Made by a program: the position numbers and the translations under genes. This document shows, one piece after another, positions 35,360 to 44,898 of a stretch of DNA of 64,000 nt. Origin of the DNA: Vibrio splendidus (lineage in GTDB: Bacteria; Pseudomonadota; Gammaproteobacteria; Enterobacterales; Vibrionaceae); assembly GCF_003345295.1 (NCBI RefSeq), contig NZ_CP031055.1:558001-622000 (forward strand), written 5' to 3'. Every line of letters begins with the position of its first letter. Position 1 is the stretch's first letter. The notes beneath the pieces are model-generated. The model saw only the letters and a list, made by a program, of their open reading frames with translations. It did no database searches and had not been told where the DNA came from.

Positions 35360-35848
35360 ATGGCAGAAGAACAAGATGCACCTAAAGGGAAGAGCAAGCT
35401 CCTTATCATCATTATAGCGGTAGTCGTTTTGCTGCTTGGCATAGGTGGTGCGCTGTTCTTTTTCTTAGGCTCCGATGATAGTGCCTCTGAATCTCAGTCT
35501 CAGCCAGCCACCGCAGTGGTCGCAGCAGAGCCTGTCATGTATGTTAATATTCCTCAGCCTTTCTTGTTTAATGTGACGGGGGATAAAAAAGATCGCCTAG
35601 TTCAGATAAAAGCACAGCTGATGGTACGTGGCAGTAAGAATGAAGACCTCGCACGTTACCACTCTCCACTCGTAGAAAGTACGCTACTGGCCACGTTCGC
35701 TTCGGCAACGGTCGATCAATTACGCTCACCCACTGGGCGAATTGAACTGCGTGACAAGGCAACTGAAGATATTAAAGCAAGTCTGGCTCAAGCTGTTGGC
35801 CAGCCTGTGATTGAAAAAGTGTTATTCACTGACTTCGTAATTCAATAG
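35360..35848 (+). CDS. fliL: FliL, stator-associated basal body protein
   Basis: 162 residues. One transmembrane helix lies at about 15-37 (LLIIIIAVVVLLLGIGGALFF), then a periplasmic stomatin-like domain (YVNIPQPFLFNVTGDKKDRL; VEKVLFTDFVIQ-type end). FliL surrounds the stator in vibrios and supports motor function. It is eight bases before fliM. Confidence 0.94.
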   Translation: MAEEQDAPKGKSKLLIIIIAVVVLLLGIGGALFFFLGSDDSASESQSQPATAVVAAEPVMYVNIPQPFLFNVTGDKKDRLVQIKAQLMVRGSKNEDLARYHSPLVESTLLATFASATVDQLRSPTGRIELRDKATEDIKASLAQAVGQPVIEKVLFTDFVIQ

Positions 35849-35855
35849 GTAATTT

Positions 35856-36899
35856 GTGACCGATTTATTAAGCCAAGACGAAATTGATGCGCTATTACAT
35901 GGCGTTGATGATGTTGAAGAAGTTGAAGATGTCTTAGAAACCGAGAATGACAGTGCGGTCAATTTCGACTTCTCATCTCAAGATCGAATCGTCCGTGGTC
36001 GAATGCCGACCCTTGAACTTATTAACGAGCGCTTCGCACGTCATATGCGGATCAGTTTGTTCAATATGTTACGTAAAACGGCTGAAGTGTCGATCAATGG
36101 CGTACAAATGATGAAGTTTGGTGAGTACCAAAACACATTGTATGTACCCACCAGTTTAAACATGGTTCGTTTCCGCCCGTTGAAAGGCACGGCGCTGATC
36201 ACTATGGAAGCACGCCTTGTATTTATTCTTGTAGAAAACTTTTTCGGTGGTGACGGCCGTTTCCACGCCAAGATTGAAGGCCGTGAATTCACGCCAACAG
36301 AAAGACGAATTATTCAGTTACTGCTGAAAATTGTTTTTGAAGATTACAAAGAAGCTTGGTCTCCAGTGATGGGGGTTGAGTTTGAATACTTGGATTCTGA
36401 AGTGAACCCAAGCATGGCGAACATTGTAAGCCCAACCGAAGTGATTGTTGTGAGTTCATTCCACATTGAAGTGGATGGCGGTGGTGGTGATTTCCACGTC
36501 GTGATGCCGTATTCCATGGTTGAGCCGATTCGTGAATTGCTTGATGCCGGTGTTCAATCAGACAAAATGGAAACCGACGTTCGTTGGAGCACCGCGCTGC
36601 GTGATGAAATCATGGATGTGCCAGTCAATTTTCGCGTGAACTTGTTAGAGCAAGATATTTCCCTGCGTGATTTGATGGAGCTGCGCCCAGGAGATGTCAT
36701 TCCCATGAATATGCCTGAACACGCGACGATGTTTGTCGAAGAACTGCCGACTTATCGTGTGAAAATGGGGCGTTCTGGTGAGAAGCTCGCGGTACAGATT
36801 TCGGAAAAAATTCAAAGACCGCATGTGGTCAAAACTGATCTCGCTTTTCTAGGCAAAGACCTAATGTCTGAGCTCGAAAACAGCGATGATGACGAATAG
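35856..36899 (+). CDS. fliM: FliM, motor switch protein
   Basis: 347 residues with a GTG start at 35856. The N-terminal CheY-P docking peptide LLSQDEIDALLHG is at residues 4-16, the middle domain binds FliG, and the C-terminal domain is FliN-like (VNFRVNLLEQDISLRDLMEL). It receives the CheY-P signal and changes motor direction. Confidence 0.96.
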   Translation: MTDLLSQDEIDALLHGVDDVEEVEDVLETENDSAVNFDFSSQDRIVRGRMPTLELINERFARHMRISLFNMLRKTAEVSINGVQMMKFGEYQNTLYVPTSLNMVRFRPLKGTALITMEARLVFILVENFFGGDGRFHAKIEGREFTPTERRIIQLLLKIVFEDYKEAWSPVMGVEFEYLDSEVNPSMANIVSPTEVIVVSSFHIEVDGGGGDFHVVMPYSMVEPIRELLDAGVQSDKMETDVRWSTALRDEIMDVPVNFRVNLLEQDISLRDLMELRPGDVIPMNMPEHATMFVEELPTYRVKMGRSGEKLAVQISEKIQRPHVVKTDLAFLGKDLMSELENSDDDE

Positions 36900-36928
36900 C
36901 AAAATAGATAAAAGTATAGGAATTGGTA

Positions 36929-37339
36929 ATGGAACCTAGTGAAGATCAAAAGCTAGCAGACGAATGGGCTGCTGCACTTGGTGAAGACCCTTTAGCACCG
37001 TCAATTGATGTTGATGATGTGCTTGCGGCACCACTTGATGAACTAACCGATTCATCGTCTCCGATTTCTGAAGATGAGCGTCGTAAACTGGATACCATCA
37101 TGGATATCCCAGTGACTATCTCGATGGAAGTTGGCCGTTCTCAGATCAGTATCCGTAACTTACTTCAATTGAACCAAGGTTCGGTTGTAGAGCTCGATAG
37201 AATTGCTGGTGAGTCACTAGACGTGATGGTTAACGGTACTCTGATTGCTCACGGAGAAGTGGTTGTGGTGAACGACAAATTTGGTATTCGTTTGACTGAC
37301 GTAATTAGCCAAACAGAACGAATTAAGAAGCTACGTTAA
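36929..37339 (+). CDS. fliN: FliN, C-ring protein
   Basis: 136 residues from ATG 36929 (MEPSEDQKLA); a longer version would use TTG at 36923. The SpoA domain is C-terminal (IPVTISMEVGRSQISIRNLL; VVVNDKFGIRLTDVIS). It forms the bottom of the C ring and docks FliH. Its stop overlaps the fliO start by one base. Confidence 0.95.
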   Translation: MEPSEDQKLADEWAAALGEDPLAPSIDVDDVLAAPLDELTDSSSPISEDERRKLDTIMDIPVTISMEVGRSQISIRNLLQLNQGSVVELDRIAGESLDVMVNGTLIAHGEVVVVNDKFGIRLTDVISQTERIKKLR

Positions 37340-37818
37340 TGCGCTTTTCGCCAAAAAGATTGGTGGGCTCGTCTCACGGGATAGCTGGTTTGTTTAGCGG
37401 AGTGACCGGCTTGTTTCGTGAAATCACACGCTTGTCCCGTGGAACATTGGGAATAGGGCTGTTGTCTACGCCTTCTATTGCCTTTGCTGCGCCTCCTTCT
37501 CTAGATTTAGCGACCACTTTTGGGTCGCTAATTTTCGTTATCGCCTTCATCTTATTTATTGCTTGGTTACTCAAGCGAATGCAAGTGCCAGCGATGTCGA
37601 ATCAACAAGGCCTAGCCATTGTTAGACAAATTCCTGTTGGAACTAAAGAACGCATTGCGATTGTTCAAGCGGGTGATGAACAGTTCTTAGTCGGCATTAC
37701 TACGCAATCCATTCAGCTGATCTCTAAGCTCGATAAACCTCTTACTCAGGAGATGCTGGAAAAAAGTACGTTTTCAAGTCAGCTTTCCCAGCTAATAAAA
37801 AAAGATGCAAATAAGTAA
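37339..37818 (+). CDS. fliO: FliO, export gate assembly protein
   Basis: 159 residues. A signal-like segment ends near AFAA (about residue 50), then one transmembrane helix (about 58-78, GSLIFVIAFILFIAWLLKRM) and a cytoplasmic domain (GLAIVRQIPVGTKERIAIVQ). FliO helps FliP fold. The N-terminal 30 residues are unusual, and a later start is possible. It overlaps fliP by 14 bases. Confidence 0.88.
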   Translation: MRFSPKRLVGSSHGIAGLFSGVTGLFREITRLSRGTLGIGLLSTPSIAFAAPPSLDLATTFGSLIFVIAFILFIAWLLKRMQVPAMSNQQGLAIVRQIPVGTKERIAIVQAGDEQFLVGITTQSIQLISKLDKPLTQEMLEKSTFSSQLSQLIKKDANK

Positions 37819-38734
37819 CGGATTTTCGAATTCATCTTACTTTTACCAAATCGGATCATTCCGAACGGTAAAAGTGCTGTTAGTTCAGCTCATTCTTCTC
37901 TGCTCTATCGTATTCAGTGGGTCGGTATTTGCGCAGGCCGAAGACGGCACAGTTATCCCTGCGAATACGGCTGGCTCTGAGTCGGTAACCATCAGCTCGA
38001 TGGAAAAAGATCAAGCTACATCGCAAACCATGACCACAGGCAGCTTAACGGGAAATGGTGGTGGTATTCCTGCCTTTACCATGACGACTAATGCTAACGG
38101 TGGTGAAGACTACTCGATCAATTTACAGATATTGGCCCTAATGACCATGCTTGGCTTCTTGCCGGCAATGGTAATTTTGATGACGTCGTTCACCCGTATT
38201 GTGGTGGTGATGTCTATTTTGCGTCAGGCAATGGGTCTCCAACAAACGCCTTCAAACCAAGTGATTATTGGGATCGCGATATTTTTGACCTTTTTCATCA
38301 TGTCACCAGTGATCAATCAAGTGAATGAGCAAGCGGTTCAGCCTTATCTCAATGAACAAATATCGGCACGACAGGCGTTCGACGTTGCCCAAGGCCCGAT
38401 CAAGTCTTTCATGCTCAAACAAACCCGAATCAAAGATCTAGAAACCTTTGTTGAGATCTCGGGTGCGGAAGTAACTAACCCTGAAGATGTTTCCATGGCG
38501 GTTCTGATTCCAGCGTTTATCACATCGGAGTTGAAAACGGCTTTCCAAATTGGCTTCATGCTGTTCTTACCTTTCTTAATCATCGACTTGGTGGTCGCCT
38601 CGGTATTAATGGCTATGGGTATGATGATGTTGTCACCGATGATTGTATCGTTACCATTTAAGTTGATGCTGTTCGTTCTTGTTGATGGTTGGAACTTGAT
38701 ACTCTCCACTCTCGCCGGCAGTTTTGCCTTGTAG
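37805..38734 (+). CDS. fliP: FliP, export gate protein
   Basis: 309 residues if read from the ATG at 37805. A signal sequence lies at about 23-45 (VLLVQLILLCSIVFSGSVFAQ), and the FliP core has four hydrophobic helices (MTMLGFLPAMVILMTSFTRI; FQIGFMLFLPFLIIDLVVAS). Residues 1-22 are not typical; GTG at 37874 would give a more usual length, so the start is uncertain. FliP forms the core of the export gate with FliQ and FliR. Confidence 0.93.
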   Translation: MQISNGFSNSSYFYQIGSFRTVKVLLVQLILLCSIVFSGSVFAQAEDGTVIPANTAGSESVTISSMEKDQATSQTMTTGSLTGNGGGIPAFTMTTNANGGEDYSINLQILALMTMLGFLPAMVILMTSFTRIVVVMSILRQAMGLQQTPSNQVIIGIAIFLTFFIMSPVINQVNEQAVQPYLNEQISARQAFDVAQGPIKSFMLKQTRIKDLETFVEISGAEVTNPEDVSMAVLIPAFITSELKTAFQIGFMLFLPFLIIDLVVASVLMAMGMMMLSPMIVSLPFKLMLFVLVDGWNLILSTLAGSFAL

Positions 38735-38745
38735 CTGGGGGAATA

Positions 38746-39015
38746 ATGAATCCTGAAATATTCGTAGAGTTGTTCCGAGATGCACTTTGGATGGTACTGA
38801 TAATGGTATGTGCCATTATTATTCCTAGCCTATTGATTGGTTTAGTCGTAGCGGTTTTCCAAGCTGCGACGTCTATCAACGAACAAACATTGAGTTTCCT
38901 ACCGCGTTTGATCGTGACGTTATTGGCGTTGATGATGTTTGCTCACTGGATGACTCAGATGATGATGGAGTTTTTTTTCGAACTCATCGAACGCTTGCCG
39001 CAAGTTCTGTATTAA
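38746..39015 (+). CDS. fliQ: FliQ, export gate protein
   Basis: 89 residues from MNPEIFVELFRDALW, with GGGGGAA before this ATG; the in-frame ATG at 38689 lies in fliP and is rejected. Two transmembrane helices (MVLIMVCAIIIPSLLIGLVV and LIVTLLALMMFAHWM) match FliQ, which packs around FliP/FliR in the gate. fliR starts six bases later. Confidence 0.96.
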   Translation: MNPEIFVELFRDALWMVLIMVCAIIIPSLLIGLVVAVFQAATSINEQTLSFLPRLIVTLLALMMFAHWMTQMMMEFFFELIERLPQVLY

Positions 39016-39021
39016 ACCAAT

Positions 39022-39804
39022 ATGGAATACCCAACGAGCCTTGTACTAGAGTGGTTAGCCAATTATTTTTGGCCATACACTCGCATCTCAGCCATGCTGA
39101 TGGTGATGACGGTAACAGGGGCACGCTTTGTGTCGCCGCGTATCCGTCTGTATTTAGGTTTGGCGATCACCTTTGCTGTGATGCCCGCAATCCCAGCAGT
39201 TCCTAAAGAGATTGAGCTGCTGTCCTTCCAAGGATTCTTGACGGTATTTGAACAAATCGTGATTGGTGTCGCCATGGGGTTTGTTACTCAGTTTTTGATT
39301 CAAACTTTTGTTATGCTCGGTCAGATTTTAGGTATGCAATCGAGTTTGGGTTTTGCCTCTATGGTCGATCCTGCGAACGGTCAAAATACGCCAGTACTTG
39401 GCCAACTGTTCATGCTGTTGGCGACCATGTTTTTCTTGGCGACCGATGGCCACTTGAAAATGCTGCAATTGGTGGTGTTCAGTTTTAAAACCTTGCCGAT
39501 TGGCAGTGGCTCTTTAACCGCCGTCGATTTCAGAGAGCTGGCATTGTGGCTTGGAATCATGTTCAAAACAGCATTAGCGATGTCGTTATCGGGTATTATT
39601 GCGCTGCTGACGATTAACCTTTCATTTGGTGTAATGACACGTGCGGCACCTCAGCTAAACATATTTTCTTTGGGTTTTGCATTTGCGCTACTCGTGGGTC
39701 TGTTACTTTGTTGGTACATCCTTGGCGGATTGTTTAGCCACTATGAGCTATTTTGGATACAAGGCGAGCAACAGATATGTCGTCTAATCCGGTTAGATTG
39801 CTAG
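39022..39804 (+). CDS. fliR: FliR, export gate protein
   Basis: 260 residues with about six hydrophobic segments. Typical FliR features include ISAMLMVMTVTGARFVSPRI and the GMQSSLGFASMVDPANGQ region. It completes the FliPQR gate. It lies between fliQ and flhB with short gaps of 6 and 9 bases. Confidence 0.96.
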   Translation: MEYPTSLVLEWLANYFWPYTRISAMLMVMTVTGARFVSPRIRLYLGLAITFAVMPAIPAVPKEIELLSFQGFLTVFEQIVIGVAMGFVTQFLIQTFVMLGQILGMQSSLGFASMVDPANGQNTPVLGQLFMLLATMFFLATDGHLKMLQLVVFSFKTLPIGSGSLTAVDFRELALWLGIMFKTALAMSLSGIIALLTINLSFGVMTRAAPQLNIFSLGFAFALLVGLLLCWYILGGLFSHYELFWIQGEQQICRLIRLDC

Positions 39805-39813
39805 GAGACTGAA

Positions 39814-40944
39814 ATGGCAGAGTCAGACGGCCAAGAACGCACAGAAGACGCCACGCCCAAACGCTTGCAACAGGCCAAAGAGAAAGGGCAGGTTGCAAGG
39901 TCAAAAGAGCTGGCGTCAGCATCGGTATTGATAGTCGGTGCGATTTCTTTAATGTGGTTTGGCGAATCGATGGCGAAGGCTTTGTTCGAGGCCATGCAAC
40001 GCCTGTTTTCACTCAGTCGTGACGAGATTTTTGATACTAACAAACTACTGGAAATAGCGGGTGGCGCACTAGTAAACTTGTTGTTTCCACTGTTCTTGAT
40101 TCTAATCACTTTGTTCGTTGCTGCTGTGATTGGCGCTGCGGGTGTTGGTGGGGTCAATTTCTCAATGCAAGCCGCTATGCCAAAGGCATCTAAGCTCAAT
40201 CCTTTGAGTGGTATCAAGCGTATGTTTGGCTTACAAAGCTGGGTTGAACTGCTGAAATCTATCTTGAAAGTGGCTTTGGTATCGGGCATGGCCATTTACC
40301 TGATTCAAGCTTCTCAACATGACTTGATGCAGTTGAGTATGGATGTGTACCCACAGAATATATTCCATGCCTTAGATATTTTGCTTAACTTCATCCTGTT
40401 GATCAGTTGTTCTCTACTCATCGTGGTCGCCATTGATATCCCATTCCAGATTTGGCAACACGCCGATCAGCTGAAGATGACCAAGCAAGAAGTCAAAGAC
40501 GAATTCAAAGACACGGAAGGTAAGCCCGAAGTAAAAGGGCGTATTCGTATGCTGCAACGAGAAGCCGCTCAACGACGAATGATGGCTGACGTTCCTCAAG
40601 CGGATGTGATTGTGACCAACCCGGAACACTTTTCAGTGGCGCTGCGCTATAAGCAGAATCAAGATAAGGCACCAATTGTGGTTGCTAAAGGTGTCGATCA
40701 CATGGCGATGAAGATCCGTGAAATCGCACGAGAAAATGACATCTATATTATTCCAGCACCGCCATTGGCCAGGGCGCTTTATCACACCACAGAGCTAGAA
40801 CAACAAATTCCTGACGGTCTGTTTGCGGCAGTTGCACAAGTACTTGCATATGTTTTCCAGCTTAAGCAATACCGAAAAAAAGGTGGAGAGAGGCCAAAAC
40901 TGCAAGATTCTAATATGCCGATCCCACCTGATTTACGACATTAG
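39814..40944 (+). CDS. flhB: FlhB, export specificity switch
   Basis: 376 residues. The N-terminal motif DGQERTEDATPKRLQQAKEK is classic, followed by four membrane helices and a cytoplasmic domain with the self-cleavage site N269-P270-E271-H272. FlhB changes export from hook to filament proteins after a signal from FliK. It ends the fliK-flhB run; a sigma-54 promoter for flhA follows. Confidence 0.97.
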   Translation: MAESDGQERTEDATPKRLQQAKEKGQVARSKELASASVLIVGAISLMWFGESMAKALFEAMQRLFSLSRDEIFDTNKLLEIAGGALVNLLFPLFLILITLFVAAVIGAAGVGGVNFSMQAAMPKASKLNPLSGIKRMFGLQSWVELLKSILKVALVSGMAIYLIQASQHDLMQLSMDVYPQNIFHALDILLNFILLISCSLLIVVAIDIPFQIWQHADQLKMTKQEVKDEFKDTEGKPEVKGRIRMLQREAAQRRMMADVPQADVIVTNPEHFSVALRYKQNQDKAPIVVAKGVDHMAMKIREIARENDIYIIPAPPLARALYHTTELEQQIPDGLFAAVAQVLAYVFQLKQYRKKGGERPKLQDSNMPIPPDLRH

Positions 40945-41040
40945 ATCAATTGCTTGAGCTCAGCTTGATGAACCCTGATAATAGCAACTTAGCTACCCCT
41001 CTTGTTTCCGAGGTGATGGCGATAATTTGACGTGAGATGT

Positions 41041-41056
41041 TGGTACAGTGTTTGCT
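41041..41056 (+). promoter_or_regulatory. Sigma-54 promoter of flhA operon
   Basis: TGGTACAGTGTTTGCT: GG 41042-41043, N10, GC 41054-41055, with the same AGTGTTTGCT end as the flgF promoter. It is about 100 bases before flhA. Confidence 0.82.
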
Positions 41057-41156
41057 ATATCAATTCCGAACATATTAGCCCATAGCAACATAGCTTAGAC
41101 CTAGGCCTCAATCTGCTTAGTGAGATAGCTACAACATAGCGAAACTGCCTAGATTT

Positions 41157-43256
41157 ATGAAATTCACCCTGCCTTTTGCGGACAAGCTACCTAAAATTCC
41201 TAACCGTGCCATGCCTGCGATTGGCGCGCCTGTTATGGTGCTTGCAACGCTAGCTATGGTGGTGTTGCCCATTCCAGCTTTCTTGTTGGATATGTTCTTC
41301 ACCTTCAACATTGCACTGTCTATGGTTGTGCTATTGGTTTCGGTTTATACCCGTCGGCCTTTAGACTTCGCTGCATTCCCGACCGTACTCCTGATTGCGA
41401 CTCTGCTCCGCTTGGCCTTGAACGTTGCTTCGACACGTGTGGTATTGCTCCATGGCCATGAGGGGGGTGACGCTGCCGGTAACGTTATCGAAGCCTTTGG
41501 TAACGTGGTTATCGGTGGTAACTATGCGGTTGGTTTGGTGGTGTTCTTGATCCTGATGATCATCAACTTCATGGTTGTCACCAAAGGTGCGGGTCGTATC
41601 TCGGAAGTAAGTGCACGTTTTACCCTTGATGCTTTACCGGGTAAGCAGATGGCAATCGATGCCGACTTAAATGCAGGTTTGATCGACCAAGATCAGGCTC
41701 GTACTCGACGTTTTGAAGTGACCAAAGAAGCCGATTTCTACGGTTCAATGGACGGTGCATCTAAGTTTGTTAAAGGTGATGCGATCGCTGGTATCTTGAT
41801 CTTGTTCATCAACATTATTGGTGGCCTGAGTATTGGTATGGTTCAGTTTGACCTTGGTTTTGGTGAAGCAATCGAAATCTACACGCTACTGACTATCGGT
41901 GATGGTCTGGTTGCTCAAATTCCTTCTCTACTGCTTTCTATCGCTGCTGCGATGATGGTAACGCGTCAAAATACTGATGAAGATATGGGGCAACAGCTCT
42001 TCTTCCAATTGTTCGACAATCCTAAGTCCTTGATGATCACCGCCGCTATCCTTGGCATCATGGGTATTGTGCCGGGTATGCCGCATTTCTCGTTCTTGAG
42101 CCTTGCTGTCGTTGCAGGTGCAGGTGCCTATTACATTGATAAAAAGAACAAGAAAAAAGCCGAACAACCCAACCTTCCAGCTACGGTTGAAGCGAGTGGG
42201 GAGACGGGTTCTCAGAAAGAACTTTCGTGGGATGATGTTCAGCCTGTTGATATTATTGGCTTAGAAGTTGGCTACCGCTTGATTCCTCTAGTTGACAGAG
42301 ACCAAGGTGGCGAACTGCTTGAACGCGTTAAAGGGGTGCGTAAGAAGCTGTCTCAAGATTTTGGTTTCTTGATCCCAGCAGTACACATCCGCGATAACCT
42401 AGAATTGACGCCAAACAGTTACCGACTCACCTTAATGGGGGTTGCGGTTGGTGAGGCTGAGATTAAGCCGGATATGGAATTAGCCATTAACCCAGGCCAA
42501 GTGTATGGAATGATCGATGGTGAGCCGACGATTGACCCTGCCTTTGGTCTAGAAGCCGTGTGGATTCGTGAAGAGCAGCGTGAACATGCGCAAGCCTTAG
42601 GTTACACGGTTGTTGATTCATCAACCGTGTTGGCCACTCACCTCAGTCAACAGCTAACGAATAACGCATCACAACTTATTGGTCACGAAGAAGTACAAAA
42701 CTTACTTGAGATGCTTAGCCGTTCAACGCCTAAGCTGGTAGAAGGCTTTGTACCGGACCAATTACAGCTTGGCGTCGTTGTGAAAGTGCTACAGAACCTA
42801 TTGAATGAAGCCATTCCAATTCGTGATATTCGAACAATAGTCCAAACTTTGTCGGAGTACTCAAGTAAGAGTCAAGAACCTGACATACTTACGGCGGCTG
42901 TTCGTATCTCTTTGAAACGACTAATTGTTCAAGAAATCAATGGCATAGAGCCAGAGTTGCCCGTGATAACCTTGATCCCAGAGCTGGAACAAATCTTGCA
43001 TCAAACCATGCAGGCATCCGGCGGAGAATCTGCTGGTATTGAACCTGGTTTAGCCGAACGTTTACAGACCTCACTCAGCCATGCCACACAAGAGCAAGAG
43101 CTGAAAGGTGAGCCAGCAGTGCTACTGACCTCTGGTGTATTGCGTTCAACTCTGGCTAAGTTCGTGAAGAACACGATCCCAAGCTTGAGAGTGTTATCTT
43201 ACCAAGAGATACCGGACGAAAAGCAGATACGTATAGTACAAGCTGTTGGTAATTAA
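41157..43256 (+). CDS. flhA: FlhA, export gate protein
   Basis: 699 residues. The N-terminal half has about eight membrane helices with the conserved loop (FTLDALPGKQMAIDADLNAG). The C-terminal cytoplasmic domain forms the nonameric substrate dock (SQKELSWDDVQPVDIIGLEV; RDIRTIVQTLSEYS). It uses the proton gradient for export. The ATG at 41157 lacks a clear ribosome site. flhF follows after 27 bases. Confidence 0.96.
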   Translation: MKFTLPFADKLPKIPNRAMPAIGAPVMVLATLAMVVLPIPAFLLDMFFTFNIALSMVVLLVSVYTRRPLDFAAFPTVLLIATLLRLALNVASTRVVLLHGHEGGDAAGNVIEAFGNVVIGGNYAVGLVVFLILMIINFMVVTKGAGRISEVSARFTLDALPGKQMAIDADLNAGLIDQDQARTRRFEVTKEADFYGSMDGASKFVKGDAIAGILILFINIIGGLSIGMVQFDLGFGEAIEIYTLLTIGDGLVAQIPSLLLSIAAAMMVTRQNTDEDMGQQLFFQLFDNPKSLMITAAILGIMGIVPGMPHFSFLSLAVVAGAGAYYIDKKNKKKAEQPNLPATVEASGETGSQKELSWDDVQPVDIIGLEVGYRLIPLVDRDQGGELLERVKGVRKKLSQDFGFLIPAVHIRDNLELTPNSYRLTLMGVAVGEAEIKPDMELAINPGQVYGMIDGEPTIDPAFGLEAVWIREEQREHAQALGYTVVDSSTVLATHLSQQLTNNASQLIGHEEVQNLLEMLSRSTPKLVEGFVPDQLQLGVVVKVLQNLLNEAIPIRDIRTIVQTLSEYSSKSQEPDILTAAVRISLKRLIVQEINGIEPELPVITLIPELEQILHQTMQASGGESAGIEPGLAERLQTSLSHATQEQELKGEPAVLLTSGVLRSTLAKFVKNTIPSLRVLSYQEIPDEKQIRIVQAVGN

Positions 43257-43283
43257 GCCGCCTAATTAGAACGGACGATCGAA

Positions 43284-44885
43284 TTGAAAATTAAACGATT
43301 TTTTGCAAAAGATATGCGAACCGCACTGCTCCAAGTTAAAGAAGAACTTGGCTCAGAAGCGGTGATCATGTCTAACAAAAAGGTCGCAGGTGGCGTGGAA
43401 ATTGTTGCCGCTATTGATGGCGAATCTAGCCCGTCGACAGCGAGCCAGAGATTAAATAAACCTCAGCAGCCTGCGCAAAGCCAATATACGCAAATGGCCG
43501 CGCCCGCAGCACCGGCAGGGCGTCGTCAATTAGACGATGACAAGGTTAGCCTACAGGCAAGTGCTGAAGGTGGACGCTCAATGACCAAACGCTTTGCGAA
43601 TATGCTAAAGCAATACAGTCATGGTGCCGATGATGAGCCACAACACCGTGCAGAAAACGAAGACTCGTTGTCAGCATTGCTTAATCGCCAATCCAGCACG
43701 GGTCATAAGCCACATAGCAATCAGCAGCCGCATAGTAATCGTCAGTCTCTCGGCAACCAGCCGTCTCTTGGCAGTCAACAATCTTCCGGTAATCAGCAGT
43801 CTTCCGGTAACCAACAAACTCACGGGAGCCTCGATTCAGCATTTGCTCGTGAAACAGGCTTATCTAAATTGATTGCCGAAGACCGCAGAGTAGAGCGTCC
43901 AGCACCTCGTTTGGATCCTACCCGTTATGATCGTGGTCGTGAGAACCCTCAGTCGAAAGGTTCAGATGCAGAAATGGAGACGATGCGTGAAGAGATGACC
44001 TCAATTCGTCGTCTATTAGAGCATCAAGTATCAGGGCTAATGTGGCAAGAAGTTGAGCGTCGTGAACCGCTCAGAGCAATGCTTATCAAACGCCTTGAGC
44101 GTATGGGTGTATCTGCCGAACTTGCCGATCAAATGGCTTGCTACATCCCTGAAGATACCAAGCCTGCACGCGCATGGAAGGCCTTGTTAGCACTGGTTGC
44201 TGACCAGATCTCGGTAACGCAAAAAGATATTTTAAAACGCGGTGGTATTGTGGCCTTATTGGGCCCGACTGGCGTAGGTAAAACAACGACGGTTGCTAAG
44301 CTAGCAGCACGCGCAGCCATGGAATATGGCGCCGACAACGTCGCACTAGTGACAACGGACACATATCGTATAGGTGCACATGAGCAGTTATCGATTTATG
44401 GTCGAATTATGGGTTGTCCTGTAAGAGTTGCTAAAGATTCTAGTGAATTGGCCGATGTAATATATCAGTTACGTAATCGTCGCCTGATTCTGGTCGATAC
44501 TGCAGGCATGGGACAACGAGATGTTCGCCTATCTGAGCAGTTAGACACATTGATGCAAGAGAGTGGTTCCGTTATCAATAGTTACCTTGTGTTGCCTGCA
44601 ACTGCACAACGCAAAGTACTACAAGAAACCATTGAACACTTTAGAAGAATCCCGTTGTCGGGATGTATCCTGACTAAGCTGGATGAATCCCTTAGCTTGG
44701 GTGAGTTCATCAGTGTGGTAATACAAAATGCATTACCAGTTGCTTACATAGCAAATGGTCAACGAGTTCCTGAAGATATCGTCATAGCTCAGCCAAAGTA
44801 TATGATTGCTAAGGCTAATGAGTTATTAGAAAAATCTACAGAGAATGAACCTCATTACTGGAATAGCGATTCTGAAGGGCTCTAG
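43284..44885 (+). CDS. flhF: FlhF, SRP-type GTPase setting flagellar pole
   Basis: 533 residues with a TTG start (MKIKRFFAKDMR is the conserved FlhF beginning). A basic N-terminal domain (about 1-110) is followed by a disordered linker with six tandem hexapeptides at 145-180, and then the NG GTPase domain with G1 GPTGVGKT (327-334), VALVTTDTYRIGAHEQL and LVDTAGMGQRD. FlhF recruits the first flagellar parts to the old pole in vibrios and is balanced by FlhG. Confidence 0.96.
   Translation: MKIKRFFAKDMRTALLQVKEELGSEAVIMSNKKVAGGVEIVAAIDGESSPSTASQRLNKPQQPAQSQYTQMAAPAAPAGRRQLDDDKVSLQASAEGGRSMTKRFANMLKQYSHGADDEPQHRAENEDSLSALLNRQSSTGHKPHSNQQPHSNRQSLGNQPSLGSQQSSGNQQSSGNQQTHGSLDSAFARETGLSKLIAEDRRVERPAPRLDPTRYDRGRENPQSKGSDAEMETMREEMTSIRRLLEHQVSGLMWQEVERREPLRAMLIKRLERMGVSAELADQMACYIPEDTKPARAWKALLALVADQISVTQKDILKRGGIVALLGPTGVGKTTTVAKLAARAAMEYGADNVALVTTDTYRIGAHEQLSIYGRIMGCPVRVAKDSSELADVIYQLRNRRLILVDTAGMGQRDVRLSEQLDTLMQESGSVINSYLVLPATAQRKVLQETIEHFRRIPLSGCILTKLDESLSLGEFISVVIQNALPVAYIANGQRVPEDIVIAQPKYMIAKANELLEKSTENEPHYWNSDSEGL
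43716..43823 (+). repeat. Six 18-bp tandem repeats in flhF
   Basis: Six consecutive 18-bp units encode the hexapeptides SNQQPH, SNRQSL, GNQPSL, GSQQSS, GNQQSS and GNQQTH (FlhF residues 145-180). They sit in the linker between the B domain and the GTPase. The last three units are the most alike. Confidence 0.8.
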
Positions 44886-44898
44886 GCGGCGGATAAAT

